Assembly: GCF_016734765.1 (NCBI RefSeq)
Contig: NZ_JAERQE010000001.1
Coordinates: 310,001 to 374,000, forward strand
Length of the DNA: 64,000 nucleotides
Reading direction: 5' to 3'
Origin: Microvirga soli
GTDB taxonomy: Bacteria > Pseudomonadota > Alphaproteobacteria > Rhizobiales > Beijerinckiaceae
Positions 41,392 to 52,803 of the stretch are shown here, piece by piece. Both the position numbers and the translations under genes were made by a program. Every line of letters starts with the position of its first letter. The stretch's first letter is position 1. The notes under the pieces were generated by a model, which had not been told where the DNA came from, did no database searches, and saw only the letters and a list, made by a program, of their open reading frames with translations.

Positions 41392-41413
41392 CCACGCGCG
41401 CGTATGCGCGTGG
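41392..41413 (+). promoter_or_regulatory. Inverted repeat in the gyrB upstream region
   Basis: CCACGCGC (41392-41399) and GCGCGTGG (41406-41413) pair perfectly across six bases, about 100 bp before gyrB. It may be an operator or a small stem-loop. A possible -35 TTGACC is at 41380-41385, but no good -10 follows. Confidence 0.35.
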
Positions 41414-41469
41414 GGGTGAAATTTCAACCATTCGCACCTAAATAACTGATCTGACGAATCAAAGCCTGA

Positions 41470-43938
<2,469 letters not shown>

Positions 43939-43958
43939 TCCGACACCATTGCACAGTC

Positions 43959-44020
43959 CATGAAATAATGAGAAACGTGCATGAATAAATGAGAATTTTC
44001 CATCGATGAAAGAATGAACG
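43959..44020 (+). repeat. Three imperfect 16-bp direct repeats after gyrB
   Basis: CATGAAATAATGAGAA (43959-43974), CATGAATAAATGAGAA (43980-43995) and GATGAAAGAATGAACG (44005-44020) recur at 21- and 25-bp steps, roughly two helical turns, in an AT-rich pocket right after gyrB. The pattern would suit a protein-binding array or an element boundary. The rest of the 372-bp gap up to 44310 holds no gene I can support, apart from the inverted repeat at 44251. Confidence 0.45.
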
Positions 44021-44250
44021 CACACGCTTCGATGGGAATGGTGTCCGTCGCAAATATTCGGAAACTCACCACAAAGCGCAACCGATGCATGAGACTCGAG
44101 TTCAACGGCAACAGGAGCCTCATCCGGCTGAAGTTCGCCGACGACAACATCAAGGCGTGCGGGGCCGTCCTGGTCTGCGCCGATGTTGATTGCTCGTGAC
44201 GTGCACGGGTCCGGCATTCGGTAGCAAAGACCACCAGACCTGATCCTGCC

Positions 44251-44290
44251 CGTCATGTAGTCTCCGTCTGGAGTCGGAGACTACATGACG
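44251..44290. repeat. Perfect 16-bp inverted repeat at the gyrB/island junction
   Basis: CGTCATGTAGTCTCCG (44251-44266) and CGGAGACTACATGACG (44275-44290) are exact complements around an eight-base loop. There is no T-run, so a classical terminator is not obvious, but it lies exactly between the convergent gyrB and AIPR genes and could stop both transcripts or mark an element end. Confidence 0.7.
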
Positions 44291-44310
44291 CGGAAGAAGA
44301 ACGCGTCCCC

Positions 44311-46983
44311 TTACGACGTGCCGTTCCCGTCAACATAAGTCCGAAATGCCTCCATCGCCCACTTCGCCTGCTTTGCAGATGGGCTCCGCTCCCAATCGCC
44401 AAGTCCATACTCTCCCATGGTCTTGGCGATTCCAGCCAACTTCCAATGGATCTGTTTACTCTTCTTGCCCCACTCGGCAACCTTGAACCAGGTTGTGGCT
44501 TCGATCTTCCGAACCTCCGCGATCAAGGCGAGATCCTCGCTGGTGAGACCATCTCGGCGGTCGATCACCACTCCACCCCGCGTTTCCACAGCAACCGTGT
44601 GAGTCGACAACTCAGGGGGGAGTTCCCTGGGTATGTCGAGGGCAATGTCGCGCATATGCTCCCAGCACTTGTCTTTCTTTGCCCACTCGCTCGGCATCTT
44701 CGGCTCGGCGCTTTTCCTCAACTCTCGGTCAATCACAACAACCCATTCCAAGAGCATTGCTGACAATGCCTTCGAAATATCCTGCTGTGCCCAGATTGCC
44801 TCAAAATCGATTCGTCCTCCCGTTTTCCAAGCCAAGATACTAACAGTGTAGGCGGCGATATTCGCTTGGTACGCCGGGAACTTGGCCTTCTTGACGATGG
44901 CTAATACAGAGCGGAACAAAATTGCCTTTGCAACATAAGCACGGAACCAAGCTTGGTCAGGCTCGAACCCTGCCGGATAGCGGTCCTTTAGCGCCTGCAT
45001 GAAAAAAGCGAAGTTCTTCTGATTTCCGAAGCTAACCAAATGCGGGTATCCGTCCCATGCATTCAGGTACTTAGCCAAGTCCGTTTTGGCAAAGCGCCGG
45101 TCCTTCGGCGTCTCTGCTGCGAATCTCCGCTGCTGGTCCTTTGAGAATGAGACCTTCAATTCAGCCGCGGAATAGCTTCCACGTGCTCGCTCGTAGAACC
45201 AGCGGCCCCGGCCATCTGGAAGCCACGTATTGTTCGCAAGTCCCTCAACCTTGATGTGGAACGGATCATTTGCCGAGAAATCAGCAGGTTGAACAGTGTT
45301 CTGCGAGTTCGCTGACCGCGATACCGCAGCTACCATTGTATTCAAATCGCCATGGGCTACACGGATGATCTTTGCAGGGACCATGATCTCGTCCAGCCGT
45401 GCACTGTCCTTCTTGCGCGCCCGATGTAGGCTGGCGGTCGTCTGGCCTCCATTAACAATCTGGAGCCCGCGAAGAGACCGGATTCTTATGGCACCTAGTG
45501 CTGCCTCTTCTATGTCAACGTCATCAACAGTTGCGACGATGCCATTGTTGTAAGCCAGGAACTGTTGCGGTTCCTCTAGGATTGTCTTCCGGAGCCCGGC
45601 ATTTACACTCTTGCGGCCTCGTAGTCCCAGGAATGCCCGGACGTTCAGCTCAAGAAGGCGGGTTCCATACTTCTCATAGACGCTCGCAAGTACAGAGCCT
45701 GGTATGGCAGCGAGATAAGCATCGTAGCCCGCGGTATCACCGGAAGTTTTCAGGCAAGGAAGGCTCGCTCCCGACTCTGCTTCGAAATCGATCCAGATGT
45801 CATCTCTGGTCAGACCCTCCCCAAGGATCTTGTGGATCCGTTCGATGCCATACAAATCTACGACAACCCTGGTGCCGTCACGCGTCTCCTTGATGTCTAT
45901 GGATCTAAGTCCGGCTTGGGCATCAGAGAGGATAATCACGCGGAGGACACTGATCTTTTCGTGCGACTCGGATATCCGCCGCGCCAGATCGGATGCATCC
46001 GTGTTGGAAGGTTCGATTCGGTCGTGCAGTCCCCTACAGCTACAATCGAAGAAGTTTACCGCCTCCCGAAAGGCCGTCGTCAATTCATCTTTGGTGAGAT
46101 GTCGGGGCGGCAAGTCGCCAGTATAGATAGTGGTCACGAGGAGCAATCGCTCCTCATCCTCAGGCAGCGCGAAGCCCGTAATGCGGCACTTCTTGTTGCC
46201 AAATTTAACGTTCCCCTCCGGAATGTAGGTTGCGTTCTCGATGACGCCCTCTTCACCGAGCTTGTCGAGCATCTGTTTGGTGAACTCACGCTCGGAGTAC
46301 AGCTCTCCGGTTTCCGATGTCCTGCCAGCCTCGACGTCATCGGCGAGTTGTCGAGCAAAGGCCTCTATAGCGTCCTCTACCTTCACCTGCCGGAGCGAGC
46401 GCGCGTCGGGGTTATGGGCCGTCTTCTCGAACTGCTGGGCAGTCGTCCCGCCGAGGTCCTCGTGACCAGCGGAGTGCACGGCGCTGAGGAGGGTCAGCGG
46501 CCCGTCGATCTGCGTCTCCTCACCGTTGCGGACCAGAACAGCCGGCTTGGCATAGACGTCCTGGAGCGAGATTGCGCGCTCGTCGAGCTTCTTGGCCTTC
46601 TGGCTGGCAATAAGTGCCTTGTCGAGAACAGCGCTCTGCGTCACTCCGCGCACGGTGCGCGAGAAGACATAGTCGCCCTCACGGACCTCGCCAGTCCAGC
46701 CGTGATCGAATTCGTTCGAGATCGCGTCGAGACGCTGGGCGATATAGGCCGCAGCCGCTGGACCCTTCTGCGGGTCCTCCAAGACGTCGGGGCACAGCGC
46801 GCCGGCAATCGCCGCCTGCTCCACCACCTTGCGGTCGTAGCGCGCGTGAAGGCTGTTCAGCACTTGGCGCACGAAGCAGGCCTCGTCGATCAGGCCCGCG
46901 AGCTGGTCGCCCTGGAGCGACACGCCGGATTCGAGGCGAAGCACCGCGCTCTCGAGGCCCGCATCAATGATTGAGGTGTCCAT
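44311..46983 (-). CDS. AIPR-family phage-defence protein fused to a GyrB C-terminal-like segment
   Basis: This is an 890-residue protein. Residues about 5-220 align collinearly with GyrB residues about 570-800: by eye some 42 differences in the first 168 positions, with identical runs such as AQRLDAIS and [10 protein letters not shown]. The gyrase motif QRYKGLGEM is eroded to EDLGG. From about 230 on it is a full AIPR (abortive infection phage resistance) protein, with AYNNGIVATVDDVD near 477 and GLQIVNGGQTTASLH near 506. The start at 46983 coincides with the beginning of GyrB similarity; an ATG at 47028 is an alternative. It follows the DUF4420 gene by 13 bp and closes the MORC/Z1 operon. 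The GyrB part lacks ATPase and Toprim sites, so it cannot be a gyrase; decoy, targeting module or recombination scar are the options. Confidence 0.88.
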   Translation of the reverse strand: MDTSIIDAGLESAVLRLESGVSLQGDQLAGLIDEACFVRQVLNSLHARYDRKVVEQAAIAGALCPDVLEDPQKGPAAAAYIAQRLDAISNEFDHGWTGEVREGDYVFSRTVRGVTQSAVLDKALIASQKAKKLDERAISLQDVYAKPAVLVRNGEETQIDGPLTLLSAVHSAGHEDLGGTTAQQFEKTAHNPDARSLRQVKVEDAIEAFARQLADDVEAGRTSETGELYSEREFTKQMLDKLGEEGVIENATYIPEGNVKFGNKKCRITGFALPEDEERLLLVTTIYTGDLPPRHLTKDELTTAFREAVNFFDCSCRGLHDRIEPSNTDASDLARRISESHEKISVLRVIILSDAQAGLRSIDIKETRDGTRVVVDLYGIERIHKILGEGLTRDDIWIDFEAESGASLPCLKTSGDTAGYDAYLAAIPGSVLASVYEKYGTRLLELNVRAFLGLRGRKSVNAGLRKTILEEPQQFLAYNNGIVATVDDVDIEEAALGAIRIRSLRGLQIVNGGQTTASLHRARKKDSARLDEIMVPAKIIRVAHGDLNTMVAAVSRSANSQNTVQPADFSANDPFHIKVEGLANNTWLPDGRGRWFYERARGSYSAAELKVSFSKDQQRRFAAETPKDRRFAKTDLAKYLNAWDGYPHLVSFGNQKNFAFFMQALKDRYPAGFEPDQAWFRAYVAKAILFRSVLAIVKKAKFPAYQANIAAYTVSILAWKTGGRIDFEAIWAQQDISKALSAMLLEWVVVIDRELRKSAEPKMPSEWAKKDKCWEHMRDIALDIPRELPPELSTHTVAVETRGGVVIDRRDGLTSEDLALIAEVRKIEATTWFKVAEWGKKSKQIHWKLAGIAKTMGEYGLGDWERSPSAKQAKWAMEAFRTYVDGNGTS

Positions 46984-46996
46984 AGCGATTACACAT

Positions 46997-47989
46997 TCAT
47001 ACTGTAAGGAGGGTCCGGAGGGAGGCATCGTCCCGCCGGAATTGCATCAGTGAGCGTTCGTTCAACAGGTAGCTGGCATCCACCACCGCCGAAGGGATCG
47101 TCGCGCGGGTAAGGCACGGGAAGCCTTCCAAGACCTCATAGCCGTAGAACTCGGCCACGTCGAAGCGTTCGCCGTACAGATGTGCGTCGACGTCCAGATA
47201 CCCGGCGCGGAGAAGTGCCATCTCGAGATCAGCGGATACCGTTGGCGCATGCTTGGCGACGGATGACCGAACCGTGGCGACGAGCTCAGGTAATGTCCGC
47301 CCATTCGTTGTGGGCAGCAGACGGGGCCGCAGGATCACAAGTCGGCTGGCGTCTGGGATATCCAACTGGTCAACAGAGGATACATGTATCCGTCCATCGG
47401 CTCCGGCTGCGGCCTTGACCTCAAAGTCGGTCGACGAGAAGACGAAATCATGAAGTCCTCGCGCCGGTCCTTGCCAAGCAAGCACGGTAGGTCCGTATCC
47501 AGAAACGTCTGCGATCTGGGTTAGGCACACCAATTCGCCCATCAGCCCGATCTGCGCTTCGCGGCCGAGCCCTCTGCTACGCAACCGGAGACAGGCCTGC
47601 CAAGCATCCAAACGAGTCGTGAGTAGGTGCCAAGCACCCTCTATCCGTCCGCCGCCATCGACAACATCAACGAGGTCCGCAGCGAGTACCTCGAACACCT
47701 CCCGCAGTTCGCCGCGCTCAAGCGATACGACCGCGCGATAGCTGCGGCGCTCGAAATCTCGCTGTTCGATGACCGAAAGCCCATCGGCTTCGAAGCGTAT
47801 CCTTGCCGAGGGGCCATCGTGTCCTGAGGACTCGAAGATGACAGTGAGGGCGTTATCCTCATGCCGAAGCGCCGCATAGCGCTGGAGGGGGGACGTCCCC
47901 TCAATGCGACGGGCACGCCACTGGCGTCCACCAGCCGGAACGTTCGCTAGGTTGGCCCAGAGCGCCCGCATCTCGTCCAATCTGGTCAT
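46997..47989 (-). CDS. PD-(D/E)XK motif protein (DUF4420-like nuclease)
   Basis: This 330-residue protein matches the DUF4420/PD-(D/E)XK family that accompanies Z1 helicases. The nuclease core is visible as GLMGELVCL near 148-156, then GLHDFVFSSTDFEVKAAAG, giving D181 and the ExK triad E190-V191-K192, followed by a beta strand and helix. It is likely the cutting subunit of the restriction complex. The ATG overlaps the Z1 gene stop by 4 bp. GC content is slightly lower than in the chromosomal core. Confidence 0.85.
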   Translation of the reverse strand: MTRLDEMRALWANLANVPAGGRQWRARRIEGTSPLQRYAALRHEDNALTVIFESSGHDGPSARIRFEADGLSVIEQRDFERRSYRAVVSLERGELREVFEVLAADLVDVVDGGGRIEGAWHLLTTRLDAWQACLRLRSRGLGREAQIGLMGELVCLTQIADVSGYGPTVLAWQGPARGLHDFVFSSTDFEVKAAAGADGRIHVSSVDQLDIPDASRLVILRPRLLPTTNGRTLPELVATVRSSVAKHAPTVSADLEMALLRAGYLDVDAHLYGERFDVAEFYGYEVLEGFPCLTRATIPSAVVDASYLLNERSLMQFRRDDASLRTLLTV

Positions 47990-50736
47990 TCGTCGTCAAC
48001 CCGGAGCTCAACAGTGTTGAATCTGTAGCGGACGGAACGCGCTTTGTCCGAGTCAGGGAAGCTGATAACGACGCCGAAGATCGGGAAATCGAACCCGACG
48101 CCAGCCTTCTTTGGGGATAGAGGATAGATCAGTAGTAATCCTCGCCGCGGGTCCCGCCCGCGTGCCTCGCGTATCTCTGGGCCGTCGGGATTTGACTTGT
48201 GCTCCTTCTTTATCTTGTCACGTTTCCGATTTGTCGCATCGAGAGCCCAAGTAAACTCCTCCGGGGTCAGGTCCAATGCTTCGTCGCGAGGGCTGAGGAG
48301 CGTCCCGATGATGTAGCGATCGGAGCGCGGGCTGCTCCGAGGCTTGCGTTCGATCGTCGTGAAGGACCAGCCTTCAAAGGGCAGGACTTCGCCATCGCCG
48401 GCCAGGACGGCAACGGTCCATGTCGTAAGCTCCCCGATCGCGATTTGCTCCCGGATATACGTTGCGAGGCGATCGGCCACCAAGTCCCGCGCTTCCTCAG
48501 GGAAGGTCAAGCGACTCACAAATGACGCGACGGAAAGTCCGTCTACCCCGCTCCAGATGCGAGCCGATCCTGATGAACGTGCATTGGCTTTCGACGCAGA
48601 ATTGGAGTCGCCCAATGAATTCAGGAACTGGATCACCTGGGTGGCGTTCGCAAGGTTTTCATCCCTGCCCGAAAAGAAGATCGTCTGGATCTTGCCCTCT
48701 CCGGCAAAGCTTACTTGGAATTCGCGCGAGTGCCGCATCTTGTTTGATGCGGTTACGGCCATGATCTCGTGCGACTTGATTCTCAGGCCATACTGCTCGG
48801 GTGTGGCCCCAAGGCGCGACATGGTATCGATGCGACTCCGCAGCTCCTCAGCAGCTCCGGCAACATGCCGGAACCAGAGCTGGAGGTCAGGGGTCACAAA
48901 AAGGCGGCAGAGATCGATGTATCCGGGTCTGTACCCAAACCAACGCCCCATCTGCATAAGGCTGTCGTACATTTTCGAGGGCCGCAGGAAGTAGCTGACG
49001 GTCAGCCCTTCCAGGGTAAGCCCACGCGAAAGCTTGTCCCCGCCTATTGCGATGACACTGAGCCCATTATCTTCATTGCCCTCGTAATCGATCGCCGTCG
49101 GCGATGCGCTGTTCACGACGAGAGGCTTGATCTTTTCGACAGCCTCCAGAAGACAAGCGTCCACGGCCTCCCACGTGGTATTGGGGAGAGACGCCCCGAT
49201 CGCGTGCTGACGGATGGCGTCGCTTGTGGGTTCGAAATCGGCAGTCCAGAGGTCCCTCAACTCGGCGGTCAGACGATCTCTGCCGACGCCATAGCGAAGT
49301 ACCCGCTTTGCCTCGGTCAACCATTCGTCCACTTGGTCATAAACGCGCTGGTGGACATCCTTGAAGCGCGACACGTGGATCAGCATCGAGCTGTGCTTCC
49401 GTGATTGCCCACGGGCGGCACGTGCCGCGCAGGCCACGACGAAGGTCTTCAGTGCCGTTTCGAGGGACGGCGGAAGGCGATCTTCGCCCTGATATCGTGG
49501 TTTGAACTCCTTCTTATGACTTGCCGGGATCCAGCCCTCTCCATCCTGGTCAAGGGATCGGATCAACGGAAGAGGATCGTCGACTTCACCATCCTCATCC
49601 GCGTCTATCCCGAAGACGACCCCGGGGCCAATATAATCGGATGGCGTAGGCAGATTCACGATGAAGCTACGCGGGAACAGATCCTCACCGTACTTTCGTG
49701 CGATCGCCTCATCATGGATCAGGATGTTCGCGAATGGCGTTGCCGTGTATCCGACATAGGCCGACCGATCGAACGCTTTCAGAAGACGGCGTATCTCACC
49801 ATTGATCCTGCTCGGATCGTAATCCTCCGCCGGCACTCCATCCCCATCGAGCTCTGGATCTCCAGTATCAACCGAAGCCTGATCGGCTTCGTCGTCGATA
49901 ACGAGCAGGGGGGCGCTAGAGGTATCCCCTCGAGGCGCCAGGATTTCGGTCACCCAGCTATTCAGGTTCCGCAGGATGCTGGCGTTCTTCTTGACCACCA
50001 AAAGGAGCGGTCGCTGCTGAACTCCGGTTCCTGTCTGATCCGCAATCGAGCGTCGGAAATCGGACGTTTTGGTGGTAAGGTACTCCGCATGACAGGATCC
50101 GTCGATCGCACCGACACCGATAGGCAAAGGCACTTGCCCGCGCTTAACCCGGGACGTGTCATAGCCTAGGAAGTCGCGATCAAGACGAGCTTGTGTCTGT
50201 CCCCGAAGGGCATTGTGCATTCCAGCAAGGACGATGATGAGCTTGTACCCTGCGTCCGCTGCCTTTGCGATCAGCCCGGCGTAGTTTGCGGTTTTCCCCG
50301 ACTGGACATGGCCAACGACGAGCCCACGTCGATCCCATGGCCCCGGGCGTAGTGGATCCTCAAGAAGCTCCATTACGATATCAGTGGTCTCATCAATCGC
50401 CGTGACGGCAGCGCTTGGCCATCTCAGTTCCTGGTCGAGGAAATCACGATACCGCCTGAAGAAGCGGCGCCCCTGCTTCCGATCGCCAAAGTACCAATCC
50501 TGGTGTCCCGTCGGGTCTATGAGTGTTGTTGCTCTTCCGATCGTGACGGCCATCCGGGTTTCGATCTCTGAGACGATACGCTCCCTTGCCTCAGGGACTA
50601 GGCCGAGGGTCTGGAACGCTCTCAGCATCTCATCGACCACAGTTTCGATCTCCGACCGCTCATAGGGGCCGTTCGGCTGTCGGAGCCTCAGCATCTGCTG
50701 AGCGGCTGAAGTGACTATGTCTTCTCCGGAGGTCAT
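47986..50736 (-). CDS. Z1-domain superfamily 2 helicase/ATPase
   Basis: This is a 916-residue protein. Walker A VVGHVQSGKTANYAGLIAKA lies near 140-159 and a DEAD-type Walker B LLVIDDEADQAS near 285. VGYTATPFANILI corresponds to helicase motif III, and the Z1 signature region around GGDKLSRGLTLEGLTVSYFL acts as motif V/VI. Z1 proteins are found almost only with MORC/MutL-like ATPases, C5 methylases and Vsr nucleases, where they are taken to translocate or unwind DNA for cleavage. It overlaps both neighbours by 4 bp, so the three proteins are made in a coupled manner. Confidence 0.9.
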   Translation of the reverse strand: MTSGEDIVTSAAQQMLRLRQPNGPYERSEIETVVDEMLRAFQTLGLVPEARERIVSEIETRMAVTIGRATTLIDPTGHQDWYFGDRKQGRRFFRRYRDFLDQELRWPSAAVTAIDETTDIVMELLEDPLRPGPWDRRGLVVGHVQSGKTANYAGLIAKAADAGYKLIIVLAGMHNALRGQTQARLDRDFLGYDTSRVKRGQVPLPIGVGAIDGSCHAEYLTTKTSDFRRSIADQTGTGVQQRPLLLVVKKNASILRNLNSWVTEILAPRGDTSSAPLLVIDDEADQASVDTGDPELDGDGVPAEDYDPSRINGEIRRLLKAFDRSAYVGYTATPFANILIHDEAIARKYGEDLFPRSFIVNLPTPSDYIGPGVVFGIDADEDGEVDDPLPLIRSLDQDGEGWIPASHKKEFKPRYQGEDRLPPSLETALKTFVVACAARAARGQSRKHSSMLIHVSRFKDVHQRVYDQVDEWLTEAKRVLRYGVGRDRLTAELRDLWTADFEPTSDAIRQHAIGASLPNTTWEAVDACLLEAVEKIKPLVVNSASPTAIDYEGNEDNGLSVIAIGGDKLSRGLTLEGLTVSYFLRPSKMYDSLMQMGRWFGYRPGYIDLCRLFVTPDLQLWFRHVAGAAEELRSRIDTMSRLGATPEQYGLRIKSHEIMAVTASNKMRHSREFQVSFAGEGKIQTIFFSGRDENLANATQVIQFLNSLGDSNSASKANARSSGSARIWSGVDGLSVASFVSRLTFPEEARDLVADRLATYIREQIAIGELTTWTVAVLAGDGEVLPFEGWSFTTIERKPRSSPRSDRYIIGTLLSPRDEALDLTPEEFTWALDATNRKRDKIKKEHKSNPDGPEIREARGRDPRRGLLLIYPLSPKKAGVGFDFPIFGVVISFPDSDKARSVRYRFNTVELRVDDE

Positions 50737-52235
50737 GTTCGATTTCTCACTCGGAAATGGCGATCCAGTTTGGTCTTCAAGTCGGCGATGCGATCGAATG
50801 GGTCCATCCTCGATATCATCGGGACGGCTTCTTCGAATGGTATTCCTGCCTTGTGGAATGTCCTGACTATAGCCACGGCTTGGCCGATGAGTTCCGCCTC
50901 GTCAGCGGAAGCATCTTCAGCACCTGAGGGCGGTCCATGTTCAGTTACATCGAGCCATACCCGCTCGATCGGGACTGTCCGCTCGATAAGGCCGAGCAAT
51001 GTATCAAGCATTTGGCCGTTCGCGCCTAAGCGCTTGCGAACGACATCGACGAGCTCATGATCACGCCTGATGAAGTATCTGCTGCCCATGTCGATTGATT
51101 TTACATCCCAGATCTTGGAAACCACCTGGGACTTCATACGTGGCCCATAGGCACCACGATGCACGAATACCTCCCGTGCGCGCTTACGCACGTCCTCAGC
51201 GATCCGCTGAAGTTCAGGGCGGACAGCATCAGGTGGGCGAGCCGTAGACTTGCGGACATCAATGCGCCAATCCTTGTCAGCAGCATTTGTGATGTCGACC
51301 CGTATCCTAGCGAGGCGGCTTGGCTCGTCTCGCGTCCAAGCCCTTCCACGTCCAAGACCAAGCCACCCCCCAGCGATCAGCAATCGCTTTGCACGATAGA
51401 CGTAGAATCCTTGCTGCGCATTCCACCCCTCGGGTCCACCGCCTTTCTCAAAATCGCTATCGGTCTTGAAGCGATCCCTGTGCGGCAGGATGAATCCTTG
51501 GACCTTGATGAGCCCCCCGGGAGCCCGCAGTGGCTGTTCGGGTGAGGGAATGGTGGATTCATACGATCTCAGAAACGGATCCCAGCCCTTCAGAGGGGTG
51601 CCATTAAGGGAGATCACGATCCGTCGGGCGTCACCGTCAAGAAAACGCTGGAATACCATCTCAAGATGAAAATGAAGCAGTTCCAGGTCGCGAAGGAACG
51701 CCCCCCGACTGGGCTTATCCTCCTCGCGACCGAAATCAACCTTCTCCCAGAGAACAAGCGTGCCCGAAGCTCTGCTCTTCAACTTTTCTAGTGCGGGTGC
51801 AGGACCGGAATATTCGTTCTCCAGTATCTCCCATCGTCCGCCTGCACCATTAACATGGTCGACATCCCATGCCATGATATTACGTTGGTCTCCGGCCTTT
51901 GAGGCGACGGTCAGACGTCGACACTGGGACAGGGACGCAGTCTTAAGGCCAAGACCAAACCTTCCCAAGTCGCTACTGGCGCGGGCTGCCTGCGGTCCAG
52001 CCCCGCCGAAGCGGAGGGCCTCGATCATCTGATCCGATCCAATCCCTGCCCCATCATCGAGGATCGTCATGACCGGCTCACCCCGGTTCCAGTCGAAGTC
52101 TATTTCGATATGAACTGCGCCCGCCGATATGCTGTTATCCACCAAGTCAGCCACGGCTGTGTCCAAGGAGTATCCGACACCCCTCAGGGAGTTCATGAGT
52201 GCAGAAGCGGAAGGAGGTACGTCCCGGGCTGGCAA
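50733..52235 (-). CDS. MORC/MutL-like GHKL ATPase of a restriction system
   Basis: This is a 500-residue protein with a GHKL ATPase at the N-terminus: N-box TAVADLVDNSISAG near residues 26-39, DDGAGIGSDQMIEAL as motif II, and GRFGLGLKTASLSQ as motif III. An S5-like transducer follows, in which K-containing segments such as RIRVDITNAADKDWRIDVRK are typical of the MORC-like prokaryotic family. It should form ATP-driven dimeric clamps that couple base or methylation recognition to cleavage. The start is a TTG at 52235, or an ATG at 52196 that would remove 13 residues; the residues before LMNSLRGVGYSL look conserved-like, so I keep the longer form. It is divergent from vsr. Confidence 0.87.
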   Translation of the reverse strand: MPARDVPPSASALMNSLRGVGYSLDTAVADLVDNSISAGAVHIEIDFDWNRGEPVMTILDDGAGIGSDQMIEALRFGGAGPQAARASSDLGRFGLGLKTASLSQCRRLTVASKAGDQRNIMAWDVDHVNGAGGRWEILENEYSGPAPALEKLKSRASGTLVLWEKVDFGREEDKPSRGAFLRDLELLHFHLEMVFQRFLDGDARRIVISLNGTPLKGWDPFLRSYESTIPSPEQPLRAPGGLIKVQGFILPHRDRFKTDSDFEKGGGPEGWNAQQGFYVYRAKRLLIAGGWLGLGRGRAWTRDEPSRLARIRVDITNAADKDWRIDVRKSTARPPDAVRPELQRIAEDVRKRAREVFVHRGAYGPRMKSQVVSKIWDVKSIDMGSRYFIRRDHELVDVVRKRLGANGQMLDTLLGLIERTVPIERVWLDVTEHGPPSGAEDASADEAELIGQAVAIVRTFHKAGIPFEEAVPMISRMDPFDRIADLKTKLDRHFRVRNRT

Positions 52236-52333
52236 AGAAAAGGACTCGTAAACGGAAGGAGCGTGAAGCAGTCGCCACGACGATAGAAGCTAATCTTCTG
52301 GAAGACGAGATCCCCCCGCCTCGCAAGGACGTC

Positions 52334-52732
52334 ATGTCCGTGGAAAAGCGGTCCGCCTTGATGTCGCGTATCCGCGGGAAGGATACCAAGCCGGAACTTG
52401 CGGTTGGCGCCATGCTGTCAGTGATGGGGCTCAGACCCGAGTCCCATCCTCGGGATCTGCCAGGCAGGCCAGACTTCGTTCTGCGCGATTTACGGCTGGC
52501 CATCTTTGTCGATGGTGATTTCTGGCACGGATGGCGCTTCCCGTCCTGGGAGCACAAACTTAGTCCGTTCTGGGCTGAGAAAATCGGAAAGAACCGAGCG
52601 CGCGATCGCCGGAACTTCGCGAAGCTGCGGAGGAGAGGATGGACCGTAGTCAGGGTCTGGGAGCATCAACTGAAGAAAAATCCGGAGCAGGTTGCTGACA
52701 GGATCAGAACCTTGGTCTCTGCCAACCAATGA
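52334..52732 (+). CDS. vsr: Very short patch repair (Vsr) endonuclease
   Basis: Vsr nicks next to T:G mismatches that arise when methylated cytosine deaminates, and so accompanies C5 cytosine methylases. The 132-residue protein begins MSVEKRSALMSRIRGKDTKP (the family opening) and has GRPDFVLRDLRLAIFVDGDF with the catalytic Asp, FWHGW, and RNFAKLRRRGWTVVRVWEHQ. AAGGAC precedes the ATG at 52334; longer in-frame starts overlap the divergent ATPase gene and are unlikely. It lies 71 bp before the methylase. Confidence 0.92.
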   Translation: MSVEKRSALMSRIRGKDTKPELAVGAMLSVMGLRPESHPRDLPGRPDFVLRDLRLAIFVDGDFWHGWRFPSWEHKLSPFWAEKIGKNRARDRRNFAKLRRRGWTVVRVWEHQLKKNPEQVADRIRTLVSANQ

Positions 52733-52803
52733 CGCGGCGAAAAAGAATTGGATATTTGGGCATCCCACCTGGCATTCCCCAGCAGGGATGATAGGGGTGG
52801 CCC

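Noticed and set aside
44014..44199. 61-codon plus-strand frame in the gyrB-AIPR gap
   Set aside because: No ribosome site, composition unlike a protein, and it overlaps the direct repeats.
44311..46983. Assembly error or recent duplication as explanation of the GyrB-like segment
   Set aside because: The copy differs at about a quarter of residues and keeps an open frame, so it is an old, diverged copy and not an assembly duplicate.
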